Made by a program: the position numbers and the translations under genes. Under the pieces are notes generated by a model, which was not told where the DNA came from, ran no database searches, and saw only the letters and a list, made by a program, of their open reading frames with translations. Source: JACVRW01 sp963820315 (lineage in GTDB: Bacteria > Actinomycetota > Thermoleophilia > Solirubrobacterales > Thermoleophilaceae). Taken from it: DNA of 64,000 nucleotides. Of the stretch, positions 25,610-34,216 are shown piece by piece (position 1 is the first letter of the stretch; each line of letters starts with the position of its first letter). The DNA lies in assembly GCA_963820315.1 (NCBI GenBank), contig CAWFZK010000034.1:1-64000 (forward strand), written 5' to 3'.

Positions 25610-26371
25610 TCAGGCCGGCAGGACGTTCAGTTCCTGCTCCTTGCGCGGGCGCTTGTAGCCCGCGGCTGACTGCACGCTCGAGGGTCGCCACTCGGCGCCG
25701 CCGCGCAATGTCGGCACCCCTTCAGCGTTCAGAGTGTCGGCGATTGCCTGCAAAGTCCAGCCGCGCGCCCGCAGCGCGCGGATGCGCGCGCCCAGCTCGG
25801 GCCGGTCGGCAACCGCCGGCCTGCCGTGCCGTGCGCCCTTCTCACGCGCCGCCTCGAGTCCCTGGCGGGTGCGCTCCTGCAGCTTGCGGCGCTCGAGCTG
25901 ACCGGCTGCGCTGAGCGCTTTGGCGGCCATGCGCCCTCCCGTGGTGGCCGTGTCGAGGCCGATGTCGGCCGCGATGAGGCGCGCCCCCGTGCGGGTGAAC
26001 CAGTCCATCATCGTGCCGATCCCCGCCGCCGAGCTCGCCAGGCTGGAAAGCTCGGCGACGACGAGCGCGGACGCCTGCCCGGCGGCGATCTGCTCGAGCG
26101 CGTGACGCAGCGCCGGAGTGCACGAATCAGCGGCGTCGGGCGTGTCCTCGTCGCTCAGCAGGCCGGCGAGGTCGAGCCCGCACTCGCTGCAAACCCGCTC
26201 GATCGCACGCGCCTGGCGCATCAGGCCAAGCTCGGCGTCCGGCGTAGGCCGCACGTATCCGAGCGCGGGCCCGGCCGGCTCGCTCACGCCGAACCATCCC
26301 TCGAGGGTTGCGCTCTGCTCCTGCGCGGACATCAACCCATTACTTACGAGCGCCTCGCAGAATCGGATCAC
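25610..26371 (-). CDS. Recombinase-like protein lacking catalytic residues
   Basis: This soluble protein of up to 253 residues is paralogous to the membrane recombinase-like protein. The resolvase fold is recognisable (ALGYVRPT, IGLDTATTGGRMAAKAL, QERTRQGLEAAREKG). However, the nucleophilic serine is replaced (YVRPT), and the LDRLxR arginine/aspartate motif has become ELSSLAS, so strand cleavage is very unlikely. The C-terminal HTH module is nearly identical to that of the paralogue (TLQAIADTLN, EGVPT, RGGA, WRPSSVQ, AAGYKRP). I expect a DNA-binding regulator. The start is a GTG at 26371 or an ATG at 26332. It is divergent from the cystathionine beta-synthase gene. Confidence 0.82.
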   Translation of the reverse strand: MIRFCEALVSNGLMSAQEQSATLEGWFGVSEPAGPALGYVRPTPDAELGLMRQARAIERVCSECGLDLAGLLSDEDTPDAADSCTPALRHALEQIAAGQASALVVAELSSLASSAAGIGTMMDWFTRTGARLIAADIGLDTATTGGRMAAKALSAAGQLERRKLQERTRQGLEAAREKGARHGRPAVADRPELGARIRALRARGWTLQAIADTLNAEGVPTLRGGAEWRPSSVQSAAGYKRPRKEQELNVLPA

Positions 26372-26386
26372 TCTCTCGTGCGAAAG

Positions 26387-26414
26387 TTGTAGATAGGTCG
26401 CCGGGGGCTATCTT
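26387..26414 (+). promoter_or_regulatory. Promoter of the cystathionine beta-synthase gene
   Basis: TTGTAG (26387-26392), a 16-base spacer and TATCTT (26409-26414) make a plausible sigma-A-type promoter. The -10 ends only six bases before the ATG at 26421, so transcription would start at or next to the start codon, giving a leaderless mRNA. Confidence 0.6.
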
Positions 26415-26420
26415 CACGCC

Positions 26421-27815
26421 ATGACGACCGCCGCCCCCATCGGCCGGGAGATCAGCGACTCCATTGTCGACGTAATCGGTAACACGCCGCTGGTGCGGCT
26501 GTCGCGGATCGGAAGGGACCTGCGTCCGCAGCTGGTCGCGAAGCTCGAGGCGCTCAACCCCGGCGGATCGATCAAGGACCGCGTCGCGGTCGCCCTGATC
26601 GAGGCCGCCGAGCGCGACGGGTTGTTGCGGCCGGGCGGGACGATCGTGGAGCCGACGAGCGGGAACACCGGCACCGGGCTCGCGATCGCCGCGTCGCTGA
26701 AGGGCTACCGGGTGATCGCCGTGATGCCGGACAAGATGTCCAAGGAGAAGATCGACCTGCTGCGTGCGTACGGCGCCGAGGTCGTCGTCGCGCCGACCGA
26801 CGTCCCGCCCGAGTCGCCCGAGTCGTACTACCGCGTCGCCGATCGCCTCACCGAGGAGATCCCGGGCGCGTTCCAGCCGAACCAGTACCGCAACCCGGCC
26901 AACCCGGAGGTGCACTACCGCACGACCGGACCGGAGCTGTGGCGCCAGTCCGGCGGCCAGATCACCCACCTGGTCGTGGGGGTCGGGACCGGCGGCACGA
27001 TCACCGGCGTCGGGCGCTACCTGCGCGAGCAGAACCCCGCCATCGAGATCATCGGGGCCGATCCGGTCGGCTCGATCTACTCGGGCGGCGAGGAGGGCGT
27101 CAAGCCCTATCTCGTCGAGGGTGTCGGCGAGGACTTCTGGCCGGAGACCTACGACCCATCGATCGTCGACCGCTACGTCACCGTCTCCGACCAGGACTCC
27201 TTCCTGTGGACGCGCAGGCTGGCGGAGGCGGAGGGCATCCTCGCCGGCGGCTCCTGCGGGCTGGCGCTGTGCGCCGCTCACGAGGTGGCGCGCGAACTCG
27301 ACGACCCCGACGCGATGGTCGCCGTGATCTTCCCCGACGGCGGGCGCTCCTATCTCTCGAAGATCTTCAACGACGGCTGGATGCGCCAGTACGGCTTCCT
27401 CGGACGTGAGGAGGAGCTGACCGTGGGCGACGTGCTGCGCCGCAAGCACGCGTCCGACGAGATCCCGCCGCTCCTCACCGTGGACGCTCACGCGAAGGTC
27501 CGTGACGCCGTGTCGCTCCTGCACGAGCACCGGGTCTCGCAGCTGCCCGTGGTGTCGGCGCACGATCCGCAGACGATCGTCGGATCGGTCTCCGAGCGCG
27601 GGCTGCTCCGGCATGCCATGGACGACCCCGCGCTGCTCGGCGCCGAGATCGTCGAGGTGCTCGAGCCGCCCTTCCCCGCCGTGTCCGCCGACGACGGCGT
27701 GCGCGAGGCGGTCGAGCTGCTCACCGACCGGCGCGAGGCACTGCTCGTGAACATGGAGGGCCGAGCGGGCGGGATCCTCACCCGCGCGGACCTGCTCGAG
27801 TCGCTGGCACGGTGA
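26421..27815 (+). CDS. Cystathionine beta-synthase (with CBS domain pair)
   Basis: This PLP enzyme condenses serine (or O-acetylserine) with homocysteine or sulfide. The N-terminal 320 residues are the fold-type II core: NTPLVRLSRI, the PLP lysine in NPGGSIKDR (about residue 52), PTSGNTGTGLA and VGVGTGGTITGVGRYL. Two CBS motifs follow at about residues 335-395 and 400-460 (LLTVDAHAKVRDAVSLLHEHRVSQLPVV). This layout is that of actinobacterial Cbs rather than CysK. The gene overlaps the following gamma-lyase start as GTGA, so the pair probably carries out reverse transsulfuration from homocysteine to cysteine. Confidence 0.92.
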   Translation: MTTAAPIGREISDSIVDVIGNTPLVRLSRIGRDLRPQLVAKLEALNPGGSIKDRVAVALIEAAERDGLLRPGGTIVEPTSGNTGTGLAIAASLKGYRVIAVMPDKMSKEKIDLLRAYGAEVVVAPTDVPPESPESYYRVADRLTEEIPGAFQPNQYRNPANPEVHYRTTGPELWRQSGGQITHLVVGVGTGGTITGVGRYLREQNPAIEIIGADPVGSIYSGGEEGVKPYLVEGVGEDFWPETYDPSIVDRYVTVSDQDSFLWTRRLAEAEGILAGGSCGLALCAAHEVARELDDPDAMVAVIFPDGGRSYLSKIFNDGWMRQYGFLGREEELTVGDVLRRKHASDEIPPLLTVDAHAKVRDAVSLLHEHRVSQLPVVSAHDPQTIVGSVSERGLLRHAMDDPALLGAEIVEVLEPPFPAVSADDGVREAVELLTDRREALLVNMEGRAGGILTRADLLESLAR

Positions 27816-28897
27816 GCTCGGTCCCGGACGACTCCCGGCTCGCCACCCGCGTGGTCCACGCCGGGCTCGACCCCGACCCGAGCTACGGCTCGGTGATCCC
27901 GCCGATCCACCAGACGTCCACGTACGTTCAGCCGGCGCCCGGTGAGTACGTCGAGGACTACGACTACGCCCGCTCGGCCAACCCGACGCGCGCGGCGCTC
28001 GAGCGGGCACTGGGCGAGCTCGAGGGCGGGCTCGGCGCGTGCTTCTCGAGCGGCATGGCCGCCACCCACGGCCTGATCACCGCGGCCTGCAGCGCGGGTG
28101 ACCATGTGGTCCTGCCGAGCGACCTGTACGGCGGGACCTACCGGCTGCTCGACAAGGTGCTCACGCGCTTCGGCCTCCGCTACGAGATCGTCGACCAGAC
28201 CGACCTCGAGGCGCTCGAGCGCGCGGTGACCCCGGAGACGAGGCTGATCTGGGTCGAGACGCCGACCAACCCGCTGCTGAACGTGGTCGACATCGAGGCC
28301 GTCGTCGCCCGCCGGCGCGACGCGCTCGTCGCCGTCGACAACACCTTCGCGACGCCGATTGTCCAGCGGCCGCTCGAGCTCGGCGCCGACGCCGTAGTCC
28401 ACTCGGCGACCAAGTACCTCGGCGGTCACTCCGACGTCGTGGGCGGCGCCGTCGTCGTCCGCGACGAGGAGCTGCACGAGCGCGTGCGCTTCGTGCAGAA
28501 CTCTGTCGGCGCCGTGCCGGGGCCGTTCGACTGCTTCCTCGTCCACCGCGGCCTGCGCACGCTGCACCTGCGCGTGGCGGCGCACACGGAGAACGCTCGC
28601 GCGGTTGCGGAGCTGCTGCGCTCGCTGCCCGCGGTCTCGGACGTGCGCTGGCCGGGCTTCGGCGGGATGGTGTCGTTCCGACATCCCGAGGCCACCCGCA
28701 TCGCCGCCGCGACGCGGATCTTCTCGCTTGCCGAGTCGCTCGGTGGCGTCGAGTCGCTGATCGAGGTCCCCCAGGCAATGACCCACCAGTCGGTCGAGGA
28801 CTCGGCCGCCGCCGTGCCGGCCGACCTGGTGCGCCTGTCGTGCGGGGTCGAGGCGGCCGAGGACCTGGTCGAGGACCTGCGGCGCGCGATCGGCTAA
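27812..28897 (+). CDS. Cystathionine gamma-lyase/synthase family enzyme
   Basis: This Cys/Met metabolism PLP enzyme has 361 residues. It shows YARSANPTRAALERALGELEGG, FSSGMAATHGL, the PLP lysine in HSATKYLGGHSD (about residue 200) and the C-terminal RLSCGVEAAEDLVEDL. The GTG start at 27812 overlaps the Cbs stop. Coupling to Cbs favours cystathionine gamma-lyase (cysteine formation), but cystathionine gamma-synthase and methionine gamma-lyase share the fold and cannot be separated by eye. Confidence 0.92.
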   Translation: MSSVPDDSRLATRVVHAGLDPDPSYGSVIPPIHQTSTYVQPAPGEYVEDYDYARSANPTRAALERALGELEGGLGACFSSGMAATHGLITAACSAGDHVVLPSDLYGGTYRLLDKVLTRFGLRYEIVDQTDLEALERAVTPETRLIWVETPTNPLLNVVDIEAVVARRRDALVAVDNTFATPIVQRPLELGADAVVHSATKYLGGHSDVVGGAVVVRDEELHERVRFVQNSVGAVPGPFDCFLVHRGLRTLHLRVAAHTENARAVAELLRSLPAVSDVRWPGFGGMVSFRHPEATRIAAATRIFSLAESLGGVESLIEVPQAMTHQSVEDSAAAVPADLVRLSCGVEAAEDLVEDLRRAIG

Positions 28898-28903
28898 CGC
28901 TGT

Positions 28904-29758
28904 CTAGACCGTGGCGAACGCCCGGCAGGGGCCACCCGATCCCTCGCGCCAGGGGATCAGGCCGAGGACCACGGTCGCCCCGCGGGCCGGCAGCTGCTTC
29001 AGGTTGCGCAGGTTCTCGACCCCGTAGCGATCGGCCCCGAGCACCGTGAGGTGCACGTCGAAGGTCGACGACGAGCCGTTGTCCAGGCTCATCGTGTCGA
29101 CGCCGATGCCGCGGATGTCGCGTCGGTCGAGCAGCCAGTCGACCGCCTCCTTGCCGAACCCCGGGAAGCGCATCGTGCCGCCCGCGTCCGTATTTCGGTA
29201 CGCCTCGACGCTCCCTACACGCGCCTCCCAGCCCGAGTACATCGCGACCACCGCGTCCCGCGGAATGCGCCCATGGCGACGCTCGAAGCGCACCAGGTCA
29301 TCCACGCCGACGACGGTGTCGGGCTCGCGCGCGACACGCCGCGAGATGTCGACGACCACGATCGGCGCGATCAGCTCGTCGAGCGCCAGCTCCGGCGAGG
29401 TGCGGCCGCCGTCGATGAAGTGCGCCGGCACGTCCATGTGGGTGCAGATGTGCTCCCAGATCGTCCAGACCTGGCCGTAGAAGCCGTTCGCAGGAATGGT
29501 CACGGCCGTCTCGCGGCTGGTGGGCGGCGCCCCGGGGAAGGCGGGGAAGTCGTCCCTGAACTCGTGGCTGAGGTCGATCAGCCGGCCTCTGCCGCCGTGC
29601 CCCCCGTGATGGCGGCCCCTCGCCGACGCCGCACCCGGCAGCGCCGCGGCGGCCACGGCGGCCGCGCCCGCCCCGAGCGCCGCGCGCCGGCTCAGCTGTG
29701 GAAGGCCCTCGCGCTCGGCCCTCTCCCGGACCGTCTCGAGCGTCCCTGGTACGCACAT
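28904..29758 (-). CDS. Exported cyclase-family (kynurenine formamidase-like) hydrolase
   Basis: This is a 284-residue metal-dependent hydrolase. A twin-arginine signal, SRRAALGAGAAAVAAAALPGAASA, suggests Tat export. The mature domain starts with IDLSHEFRDDFPAFPG and has the metal-binding HICTHMDVPAHF (about residue 107), close to the HxGTHxDxPxH motif of the family. IGVDTMSLDNG and the late VENLRNLKQLP follow, also typical. The family includes kynurenine formamidase and isatin hydrolase; the substrate here is unknown. It lies six bases from the stop of the convergent gamma-lyase gene. Confidence 0.85.
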   Translation of the reverse strand: MCVPGTLETVRERAEREGLPQLSRRAALGAGAAAVAAAALPGAASARGRHHGGHGGRGRLIDLSHEFRDDFPAFPGAPPTSRETAVTIPANGFYGQVWTIWEHICTHMDVPAHFIDGGRTSPELALDELIAPIVVVDISRRVAREPDTVVGVDDLVRFERRHGRIPRDAVVAMYSGWEARVGSVEAYRNTDAGGTMRFPGFGKEAVDWLLDRRDIRGIGVDTMSLDNGSSSTFDVHLTVLGADRYGVENLRNLKQLPARGATVVLGLIPWREGSGGPCRAFATV

Positions 29759-29773
29759 GCCAACACCCCCTGG

Positions 29774-30181
29774 CTAGTGGTCGCTGCGCCGCATCTCATA
29801 CCACTTCTCCCCCGCCGGCTCGCCCTCGAGGTTCCAGCTCCACGAGGTGGTCGGGGTGATCCGCATGTAGATCCCGGGGCCGACCATCCCCACGCGCTCG
29901 AACGGCTGCTCGGCATGGCCGTAGATGCGGATCCCGCGGGCGATGAACGGCTCGACCGACTCCATGTCGTCGATCACCACTGAGACCTTCGCGCGTCCGG
30001 CTGCCACGTTGCGGAACTTGCGCGTGCCGGTGACCTCGGGGGTGCCCCCGACCCAGAAGAAGGTGCCGTCGAACTCCACGGCCACCGGCACGACATCGGG
30101 CTGGCCGTCTGCGCCGACCGTCGCCAGCCGGCCCAGCCCCTGGGACCGCAGATAGGCGATCTCCTCTTCTGTGAAGGACAT
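29774..30181 (-). CDS. PPOX-class F420- or flavin-dependent oxidoreductase
   Basis: This is a 135-residue split-barrel protein. The N-terminus MSFTEEEIAYLRSQGLGRLATVGADGQPDVVPV and the EVTGTRKFRNVAAGRAKVSVVIDD segment are typical of the PPOX class F420-dependent family common in actinobacteria. The substrate is unknown. The ATG at 30181 is preferred over a TTG at 30193. It follows the secreted 243-residue protein gene by 13 bases, and TAGGTT 10 bases upstream includes that gene's stop codon. Confidence 0.85.
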   Translation of the reverse strand: MSFTEEEIAYLRSQGLGRLATVGADGQPDVVPVAVEFDGTFFWVGGTPEVTGTRKFRNVAAGRAKVSVVIDDMESVEPFIARGIRIYGHAEQPFERVGMVGPGIYMRITPTTSWSWNLEGEPAGEKWYEMRRSDH

Positions 30182-30194
30182 CGCGAGCGGCAAC

Positions 30195-30926
30195 CTATCG
30201 CTTGAAGCTCACCAGCTCCTCGCGGTCGGCTCCCCCGGACACGCTCACCGCCAGCACCGGGCCGATCCCGCGGGCATAGAACTTGAACTCGAGCACCTTC
30301 GGCTCGAGCGGGTTGTCCTCCTTGATCATCAGCGCGGGCCGGAAGTGGCCGAACGGCACCTCGGCCTGCTCGCGCAGGCCGATCACCTTCGCACGGTCCT
30401 CGGCTTGGCCCTTGTAGTACTCCTGGCGGTAGCGGAGGTCCGGCCGCGGGTTGGCGGGCATGATCACTCCTGCCTGGGCACCGTCGACGCCGGCCTCGAA
30501 CGATCCGCTCGTCGACACCGGCTTGCCGTTCTCGTACTCGGTCGTCGCCTCGCCGAGGTACCAGATGTTGCCGCGCCTGTCCTGGGCGTACCAGTCGTCG
30601 GTCACCTCGACAAATTTGCCCTCCTCGGTGACCACGTCGCTCACCACCCGGGCGGTCACCCCGTTGGCGATCAGCTTCGTGCGCTTCGTCACCGTTACGA
30701 CCACCCTCTGCCTGGTCCCGTCCGGGTCGGTCTCCCGGTACACCCAGCGGCTGCCCGGGCGCATGGGCCACCACGGGTTCGTGATCCTGGTGCTGAAGTC
30801 CCGCGGGTTGAGATGAACGCGCTCGGCGCCCTGCGGAAGCCTGCTCTGCGGGCCGCCCGCCGTGGTTTCCCCGACGCCGAGCGCCGCCACGACTGCCGTT
30901 GCGATCACTGCGCTCCTGAGTGCCAT
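30195..30926 (-). CDS. Secreted protein of unknown function
   Basis: This 243-residue protein has a signal peptide (about residues 1-24) and a mature beta-rich domain. It contains NPWWPMRPGSRWVYRETD, DDWYAQDRRGNIWYLGE and KVLEFKFYARGIGPVLAVSVSGG. Similar secreted proteins are widespread in actinobacteria and have no assigned role; the pattern is lipocalin-like by eye only. It is divergent from the ScyD/ScyE-like gene and followed by the PPOX gene. Confidence 0.75.
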   Translation of the reverse strand: MALRSAVIATAVVAALGVGETTAGGPQSRLPQGAERVHLNPRDFSTRITNPWWPMRPGSRWVYRETDPDGTRQRVVVTVTKRTKLIANGVTARVVSDVVTEEGKFVEVTDDWYAQDRRGNIWYLGEATTEYENGKPVSTSGSFEAGVDGAQAGVIMPANPRPDLRYRQEYYKGQAEDRAKVIGLREQAEVPFGHFRPALMIKEDNPLEPKVLEFKFYARGIGPVLAVSVSGGADREELVSFKR

Positions 30927-30984
30927 GACTGCAACCTAGGAAACCGACCTGAGAGGGCCCTGAGATGCGCGCCCATGCGCTCGC

Positions 30985-31013
30985 TTGACTTGAGGCGCGC
31001 ACGGGCGGAGGAT
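30985..31013 (+). promoter_or_regulatory. Candidate promoter of the ScyD/ScyE-like gene
   Basis: TTGACT (30985-30990), a 17-base spacer and GAGGAT (31008-31013) face the gene at 31103. The -10 match is poor but the -35 is good for this GC content. Confidence 0.35.
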
Positions 31014-31102
31014 CGTACGCAGGATTCGCGGCCCAGCGGCGGGAGATCACCCCCCAGGCGGCGGCGCGGGCGCCGCGCGTCGCCAGCGACAGGAGGACCA
31101 TG

Positions 31103-32131
31103 ATGGACTCCAGACGAGCGTTGACGGCGCTGATCGCCGTCTCCGCCATGGTGCTGGCGGGCATTCCCGCGGCAGCGAGCGCTCACAAGCATCCGAAGCC
31201 GCCCGCCGCGCACGAACTGGCCAGCTTCGCCGCCCCCGACTGCATGAGCGGTTGCGGCTCCGGCAGCACGGTCGGCCCCGACGGGGCGCTGTACGTGACG
31301 GACGGCCCCGGAGGACGCGTCCTGCGTGTGGACCCGAGGACGGGCGTCGTCACGCCGTTCGCGAGCGGCCTGCCTCAGGCGATTCCCGATGTGGGCATCG
31401 GCGGAGCGATGGACGTCGCCTTCGCCGGGCACACCGCGTACGTGCTCGTGATCCTCGTCGGGCCCGCCCTCGGTCAAGCGGACGTCGTCAACGGCCTCTA
31501 CCGCGTCGAGAGGAACGGCAGCGTGACCGCGGTCGCCGACATCGGCGAGTGGTCGATAGACAATCCTCCCGAGACGGACTTCTTCGTTCCCAGCGGCGTC
31601 CAGTACGCCATGCAGGAGTACGGTGCCGGTTTCCTCGTCACGGACGGCCACCACAACCGCGTCCTGTACGTCACGCGCCGCGGCCACATCAGGGAGCTGA
31701 TCGCGTTCGGCAACATCGTCCCCACGGGCCTCGAGGTCCATGGCTGGACGATCTACATGGGCCAGGCCGGCCCGATCCCGCATCTCCCGCAGGACGGCAA
31801 GGTCGTGAGATTCACGCCGTGGTCGGCAGCGACCGAGGTCGCCTCGGGGGCCAGCCTGATCGTCGACGTCGAGTTCGGCCAGGATCGCCGGCTCTACGCC
31901 CTCTCACAGGGCATCTGGGACCTGCCGCAGATTCCCGAGAACGAAGGGGCGCCGGCCTCCGCAAACACCGGGAAGCTCGTGCGGGTCAGGCGAGACGGCA
32001 GCTTCGCGTCCGTGTTCGAACCCATCGACAGGCCGACGTCGCTCGAGTTCATCGGCAAGACCGCCTTCGTGATCACGCTCACGGGCAAGGTGATCAGGAT
32101 CGACAACGTGGGGAGGTCGCACTTCGGCTAA
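31103..32131 (+). CDS. Secreted ScyD/ScyE-type beta-propeller protein
   Basis: The protein has a signal peptide (about residues 1-28, ending AAASAH) and a propeller of NHL/SMP-30-like blades: GSGSTVGPDGALYVTDGPGGRVLRVD, FLVTDGHHNRVLYVT and RLYALSQGIWDLPQIP. This matches the ScyD/ScyE family, named from scytonemin clusters but widespread and of unknown role. Two adjacent ATG codons exist at 31100 and 31103. A perfect AGGAGG at 31091-31096 is six bases from the second, so I choose 31103. Its stop TAA shares CTAA with the stop of the convergent FG-GAP gene. Confidence 0.85.
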   Translation: MDSRRALTALIAVSAMVLAGIPAAASAHKHPKPPAAHELASFAAPDCMSGCGSGSTVGPDGALYVTDGPGGRVLRVDPRTGVVTPFASGLPQAIPDVGIGGAMDVAFAGHTAYVLVILVGPALGQADVVNGLYRVERNGSVTAVADIGEWSIDNPPETDFFVPSGVQYAMQEYGAGFLVTDGHHNRVLYVTRRGHIRELIAFGNIVPTGLEVHGWTIYMGQAGPIPHLPQDGKVVRFTPWSAATEVASGASLIVDVEFGQDRRLYALSQGIWDLPQIPENEGAPASANTGKLVRVRRDGSFASVFEPIDRPTSLEFIGKTAFVITLTGKVIRIDNVGRSHFG

Positions 32132-33786
32132 CCGGCGCCATTGCGCAGAAGGCTGCCACGGCCGGTCGGCCACGACCGCCGGTTGGCCCTGGAGCGCGGG
32201 ACGCGGAAGACGTCGATCCCGTGATCGATCGTCGAGACGACGATCTCGAGGCGCCTGTCCCGATTGAGATCGGCGATCGAGGGGGCGGCGGCGATACCGA
32301 CGCCGTTGCCGTTCTCGCGCTGGTTACGGAGCCGAACGTCGAAGAGCCGCCTCCCGGACGCAGCGAGCACGATCAGCCGGCCGGCGCCCGGGCTCGGGCC
32401 GTAGGTCCCGAACACGAGCTCCGGAACCGCGTCGCGATTGAGGTCGGCGGCCACGACTTCCGACGCGAACGTCTTCGGCGCTCCGCGGGCATAGTCGTAG
32501 CGCCAGAGCCGCTTGCCACCGGGGCCCACCGCATACACGTGACCGTCGGGTACGGCCGCGACGATCTCCGGGCGCCGATTCCCCGTGATGTCGACCACGG
32601 TCGGCGCCGGAATTCCGCTGGGCGGATACCAGTCCCCGTCCGCGCGAACGGCCGGCTTGCCGCTCAGCGGCGGCCGCTCGAAGCCCTTGTGCCTGCGCGC
32701 CGACCGCAATCCGCGACCCTGTGCGCCGTCGAGGGCCATGAAGGCGTAGGCCTGCGTCTCGTAGGGCTCGTTCTTCTCGACGTTGGGCAGGCCGATCACC
32801 TCGTTGTGCCCGTCGCGGTCGAGATCGGCGACCGACGGCGGCGACGCTGTCCACTGAAGCCACGGGGTGGTGCGGATGTCGGGCCACGGTCCGGCGTGGC
32901 GGTGGTAGTGATTCGCCTCCACGCGAGGGTTGAGCCAGCGGATGAACTGTCCCCACCCGAGTCGTCTCCCGAGATGCTCCTGCTGCCGGTTCGTGTACCA
33001 CGGCGAGGCGAGCACGGACGTCCCGTCGTGGTTGAACACGTTGATCTGGTGGTTGTCGAAGGTGACGACGATCTCGAGCTGCGGATCGTCGTCGAGGTCG
33101 CCGATGCCGACGTTCTCACCGTACGCGCCATACCCGTGGTTGCCGGCGCCGTTGAAGCCGGCGTCGCCGCCCGGTCCCGACAGCGTGTTGAACCGCGGCC
33201 ATGCCGGCGCGGGCGCGCCGGGCGGTTGGTAGGGCGCTCCCGACGCCTCGAAGACGAAGACCTGCGACCCGGTCCGGGAGGTGTTCGTCGTAGTCGCCAC
33301 CACCTCTATGCGACCGTCTCGATCGAGGTCCGCCCCGGCGAGCCCGCGCGTCTCGGGACACTGGCCGCCGCTACAGGTCGAGGCAGGCCAGCCGGGCTTG
33401 AGGCGCAGGCCGCCGGCGCCGAGGTTGTAGGCAGCCACCGTCCCCTCGTTCCCTCCAACCACGATCTCTCGCGCGCCGTCCCCGTCCAGGTCGGCGATCA
33501 CGCTCGGCGCATAGACACGTCCGCTCGTCGCCGTGCCCTCGCCCAGGCGCCGTCCCGTGGCGTCGAAGACGAAGGTCGAGTAGAACGGCGCAACGATCTC
33601 GAGGCGGCGATCCCCGCGGAGGTCGACCAGGCCGGGCGACGAGAACCAGCCGGTCTGGCCGGTGTCGATGTTTCGGACAAAGCGCGGGGCCGCGACGCCG
33701 CTCGAGCTCTGCGCCCACGCCGGCGACGGCGCCGCGAGCAACGAGGCGAGGACCACCGGGAGCGCCCAGTGCAGGCGTCGAGGCAT
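32128..33786 (-). CDS. Secreted FG-GAP/VCBS repeat protein
   Basis: This is a 552-residue exported protein. After a signal peptide (about residues 1-25), integrin-like FG-GAP blades repeat along its whole length. Each has a calcium-loop pattern such as DLDGDGAREIVVGG, DLDRDGRIEVVAT, DLDDDPQLEIVVTF, DLDRDGHNEVIG and DLNRDRRLEIVVS. It should fold as a seven-bladed propeller with bound calcium, and may act in adhesion or ligand binding. TAGCTT lies six bases before the ATG at 33786, suggesting a leaderless mRNA divergent from the small gene at 33848. Confidence 0.88.
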   Translation of the reverse strand: MPRRLHWALPVVLASLLAAPSPAWAQSSSGVAAPRFVRNIDTGQTGWFSSPGLVDLRGDRRLEIVAPFYSTFVFDATGRRLGEGTATSGRVYAPSVIADLDGDGAREIVVGGNEGTVAAYNLGAGGLRLKPGWPASTCSGGQCPETRGLAGADLDRDGRIEVVATTTNTSRTGSQVFVFEASGAPYQPPGAPAPAWPRFNTLSGPGGDAGFNGAGNHGYGAYGENVGIGDLDDDPQLEIVVTFDNHQINVFNHDGTSVLASPWYTNRQQEHLGRRLGWGQFIRWLNPRVEANHYHRHAGPWPDIRTTPWLQWTASPPSVADLDRDGHNEVIGLPNVEKNEPYETQAYAFMALDGAQGRGLRSARRHKGFERPPLSGKPAVRADGDWYPPSGIPAPTVVDITGNRRPEIVAAVPDGHVYAVGPGGKRLWRYDYARGAPKTFASEVVAADLNRDAVPELVFGTYGPSPGAGRLIVLAASGRRLFDVRLRNQRENGNGVGIAAAPSIADLNRDRRLEIVVSTIDHGIDVFRVPRSRANRRSWPTGRGSLLRNGAG

Positions 33787-33792
33787 CCGCGA

Positions 33793-33840
33793 AAGCTATC
33801 CAGCTCGGGAGGCGGCCACCGCGCCGGCTGCCGCTAGGGT
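33793..33840. promoter_or_regulatory. Divergent -10 elements between the FG-GAP gene and the 122-residue gene
   Basis: TAGCTT on the minus strand (33798-33793) ends six bases before the ATG at 33786. TAGGGT on the plus strand (33835-33840) ends seven bases before the GTG at 33848. Both fit leaderless starts. Confidence 0.45.
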
Positions 33841-33847
33841 CCCCGGC

Positions 33848-34216
33848 GTGGCCCAGGGTCCGACGCTCATCCTGCAGCTCGCGCGCGGCGGCGCCGTCGA
33901 CCGGCGGTTCGGCGAGGACGAGCCCGACAGCGTCGCCCGCGGCGATGTCGTGGTCGACCACGCGCCGGCGGACTCTCACGGTGACCTCGAGGGCGGGTCG
34001 GGTCAGGTCGTGCTGTCCGTGCCCTCGCCGGAAGCGCTCACCCGCGAGGCCGACGAGGTGCGCCGGGTGATCGCCGGGGCGGGCAGCAGTGCCGAGCCGC
34101 TCGTCGTCGTGGTCGAGGCGGCCGAGGAGCTGCGCGAGGAGGAGCTCGCCGTTGTGTTGGAGGCGGCGGGACACACGTCCCGCCCGCTGATCCTGCGCAT
34201 CATGCGCGACGGCTAG
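33848..34216 (+). CDS. Hypothetical acidic 122-residue protein
   Basis: I do not recognise this protein. It starts at the GTG at 33848. The first half holds TLILQLARGG and RGDVVVDHAPA; the second alternates strands and helices (EPLVVVVEAAEELREEELAVVLEAAGH, LILRIMRDG). It looks cytosolic, with no signal or membrane segment. GC-rich third positions and precise sharing of its TAG with the serA stop (CTAG, 34213-34216) support a real gene. Confidence 0.65.
   Translation: MAQGPTLILQLARGGAVDRRFGEDEPDSVARGDVVVDHAPADSHGDLEGGSGQVVLSVPSPEALTREADEVRRVIAGAGSSAEPLVVVVEAAEELREEELAVVLEAAGHTSRPLILRIMRDG

Noticed and set aside
22387..26371. Phage or integron remnant explaining the recombinase-like genes
   Set aside because: There are no phage, transposase or cassette genes, no flanking tRNA, and base composition matches the neighbours; overlaps with the transpeptidase gene indicate a settled operon.
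26333..26420. Methionine- or cysteine-related riboswitch before the cystathionine beta-synthase gene
   Set aside because: The -10 ends six bases before the ATG, leaving no leader for a riboswitch.
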